A DNA stretch of 5,629 nucleotides from Acidobacteriaceae bacterium. GTDB lineage: Bacteria; Acidobacteriota; Terriglobia; Terriglobales; Acidobacteriaceae. Under the pieces are notes generated by a model. The model ran no database searches. It was given only the letters and a program-made list of their open reading frames with translations, and was not told the DNA's origin. The translations under genes were made by a program, and so were the position numbers. The stretch spans positions 5,962 to 11,590 of the forward strand of contig PLKY01000295.1 of NCBI GenBank assembly GCA_003140785.1. Reading direction: 5' to 3'. Positions 5,243 to 5,629 of the stretch are shown piece after piece. Each line of letters opens with the position of its first letter. Positions within the stretch are counted from its first letter, which is position 1.

Positions 5243-5249
5243 CACCTCC
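5243..5249 (-). promoter_or_regulatory. Strong ribosome binding site that sets the TTG start of rpsU
   Basis: The minus strand reads GGAGGTG, seven bases before the TTG at 5235-5233. This is the strongest Shine-Dalgarno I saw in the window and decides the rpsU start in the absence of an ATG. Confidence 0.9.
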
Positions 5250-5272
5250 GAACCTGCCAAGGGGCCTCTCTA

Positions 5273-5303
5273 ATGATACTGGAATTCGCGATACTCCGGT
5301 CAA
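5273..5303 (-). promoter_or_regulatory. Probable rpsU promoter
   Basis: On the minus strand TTGACC (5298-5303) and TATCAT (5273-5278) each match five of six consensus bases. The spacer is 19 bases, longer than the usual 17. Transcription would start near 5266, about 30 bases before the TTG, leaving room for the ribosome site. Confidence 0.55.
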
Positions 5304-5418
5304 AAACTACTCGAATCGCCAGAATGCCCAATGGGTCCCATCGTCTTCTCCTAAATCCTTCCAGCGGTTCTTTGCCAGGCCTGTTTCCGATTCGGCCGCC
5401 GCTCGTCTGCAACTCGCA

Positions 5419-5448
5419 GAATCCGCGTCCCGTCCACGAGGAATCCGC
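5419..5448. repeat. Two GAATCCGC direct repeats 22 bases apart
   Basis: GAATCCGC lies at 5419-5426 and 5441-5448, a 22-base period (two helical turns), just after the Crp/Fnr stop codon. A small hairpin, TCTGC/GCAGA (5406-5420), overlaps the first copy. There is no U run to mark a standard terminator. This may be chance. Confidence 0.45.
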
Positions 5449-5451
5449 TAT

Positions 5452-5629
5452 TCACGCGCTCTTGGTTCGTCCCGCGGTTCCTGCTGGACTGGGTGGGGGT
5501 GCGGGGGTCTGTGATGAAGTCTGCCCTGGCAATTGGTCGTGGAGAATCACATTGAGCAGCGACCGATGCACCCGGATGCGGCCCTTGTATTCAATCAGTC
5601 CAAGGTCGCGAAAGCGATTCATGAAGAAG
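5452..5629 (-). CDS. Crp/Fnr-family transcriptional regulator, C-terminal end only
   Basis: Fifty-eight residues are visible before the TGA at 5452-5454; the rest lies beyond the window edge. The visible start, FFMNRFRDLGLIEYKGRIRV (1-20), fits the end of the recognition helix and the wing of the winged-helix DNA-binding domain in a group of Crp/Fnr regulators. It is followed by HRSLLNVILHD (21-31), where such proteins commonly end. Here a tail of 27 residues rich in Pro, Ser, Thr and Ala follows, likely disordered. The cyclic-nucleotide-like sensor domain would be upstream and unseen, so effector and targets cannot be told. It is in the same direction as rpsU, with 216 bases between them. 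The family call is from remembered sequence character over a short stretch. Confidence 0.75.
   Translation of the reverse strand, partial: FFMNRFRDLGLIEYKGRIRVHRSLLNVILHDQLPGQTSSQTPAPPPSPAGTAGRTKSA

Noticed and set aside
5236..5412. Upstream in-frame extension of rpsU to an ATG at 5412
   Set aside because: The extra residues are not S21-like, the strong ribosome site sits at the TTG at 5235, and a good promoter lies inside the extension.
5215..5514. A 99-residue open frame on the plus strand across the rpsU start and the Crp/Fnr end
   Set aside because: It is antisense to two recognised genes and the rpsU promoter, and has no ribosome site or protein-family character.

Overview
The window looks like chromosomal DNA of a GC-rich bacterium, most likely Acidobacteriota (Terriglobia type). 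This is a judgement from how the MiaA, PurD, S21 and Crp/Fnr protein sequences read; no database search was possible. Most of it is housekeeping sequence. No phage, insertion sequence, CRISPR array, tRNA or rRNA was recognised.

Layout. (1) 3-1061, plus: an acyltransferase-3 membrane protein that lacks only its extreme N-terminus. (2) 1094-2359, minus: a two-gene unit made of a 70-residue single-span membrane protein followed by miaA. A tandem heptanucleotide repeat fills the gap between them and forms the miaA leader. (3) 2360-2515: a divergent intergenic region with a plausible promoter for each side. (4) 2516-4287, plus: purD, overlapping by ATGA with a DinB/YfiT-type putative metal-dependent protein. 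(5) 4268-4594, minus: a small double zinc-ribbon protein whose 3' end overlaps the DinB 3' end by 20 bp. (6) 4595-5037: about 440 bases with no convincing gene but with dense inverted repeats. (7) 5038-5235, minus: rpsU (ribosomal protein S21) with a TTG start, a strong Shine-Dalgarno and a promoter. (8) 5452-5629, minus: the C-terminal end of a Crp/Fnr-family regulator.

The genes serve separate tasks: tRNA modification (MiaA), purine synthesis (PurD), translation initiation (S21), cell-envelope or polysaccharide acylation (acyltransferase) and transcription control (Crp/Fnr). Coupling is local: the membrane protein with miaA, and purD with the DinB gene.

The most unusual part is 4800-5035, just downstream of the rpsU stop codon. 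Read on the minus strand it can fold into a 14-bp perfect long-range stem enclosing an 11-bp hairpin, then a 7-bp tetraloop hairpin, then a 20-position stem capped by another hairpin with three CGGAAG repeats at exact 11-base spacing. Three mismatch positions on the plus strand become G-U pairs on the minus strand, so an RNA in the rpsU direction is favoured. It is either a structured rpsU 3' UTR or a small RNA, and I do not recognise it as a known family.
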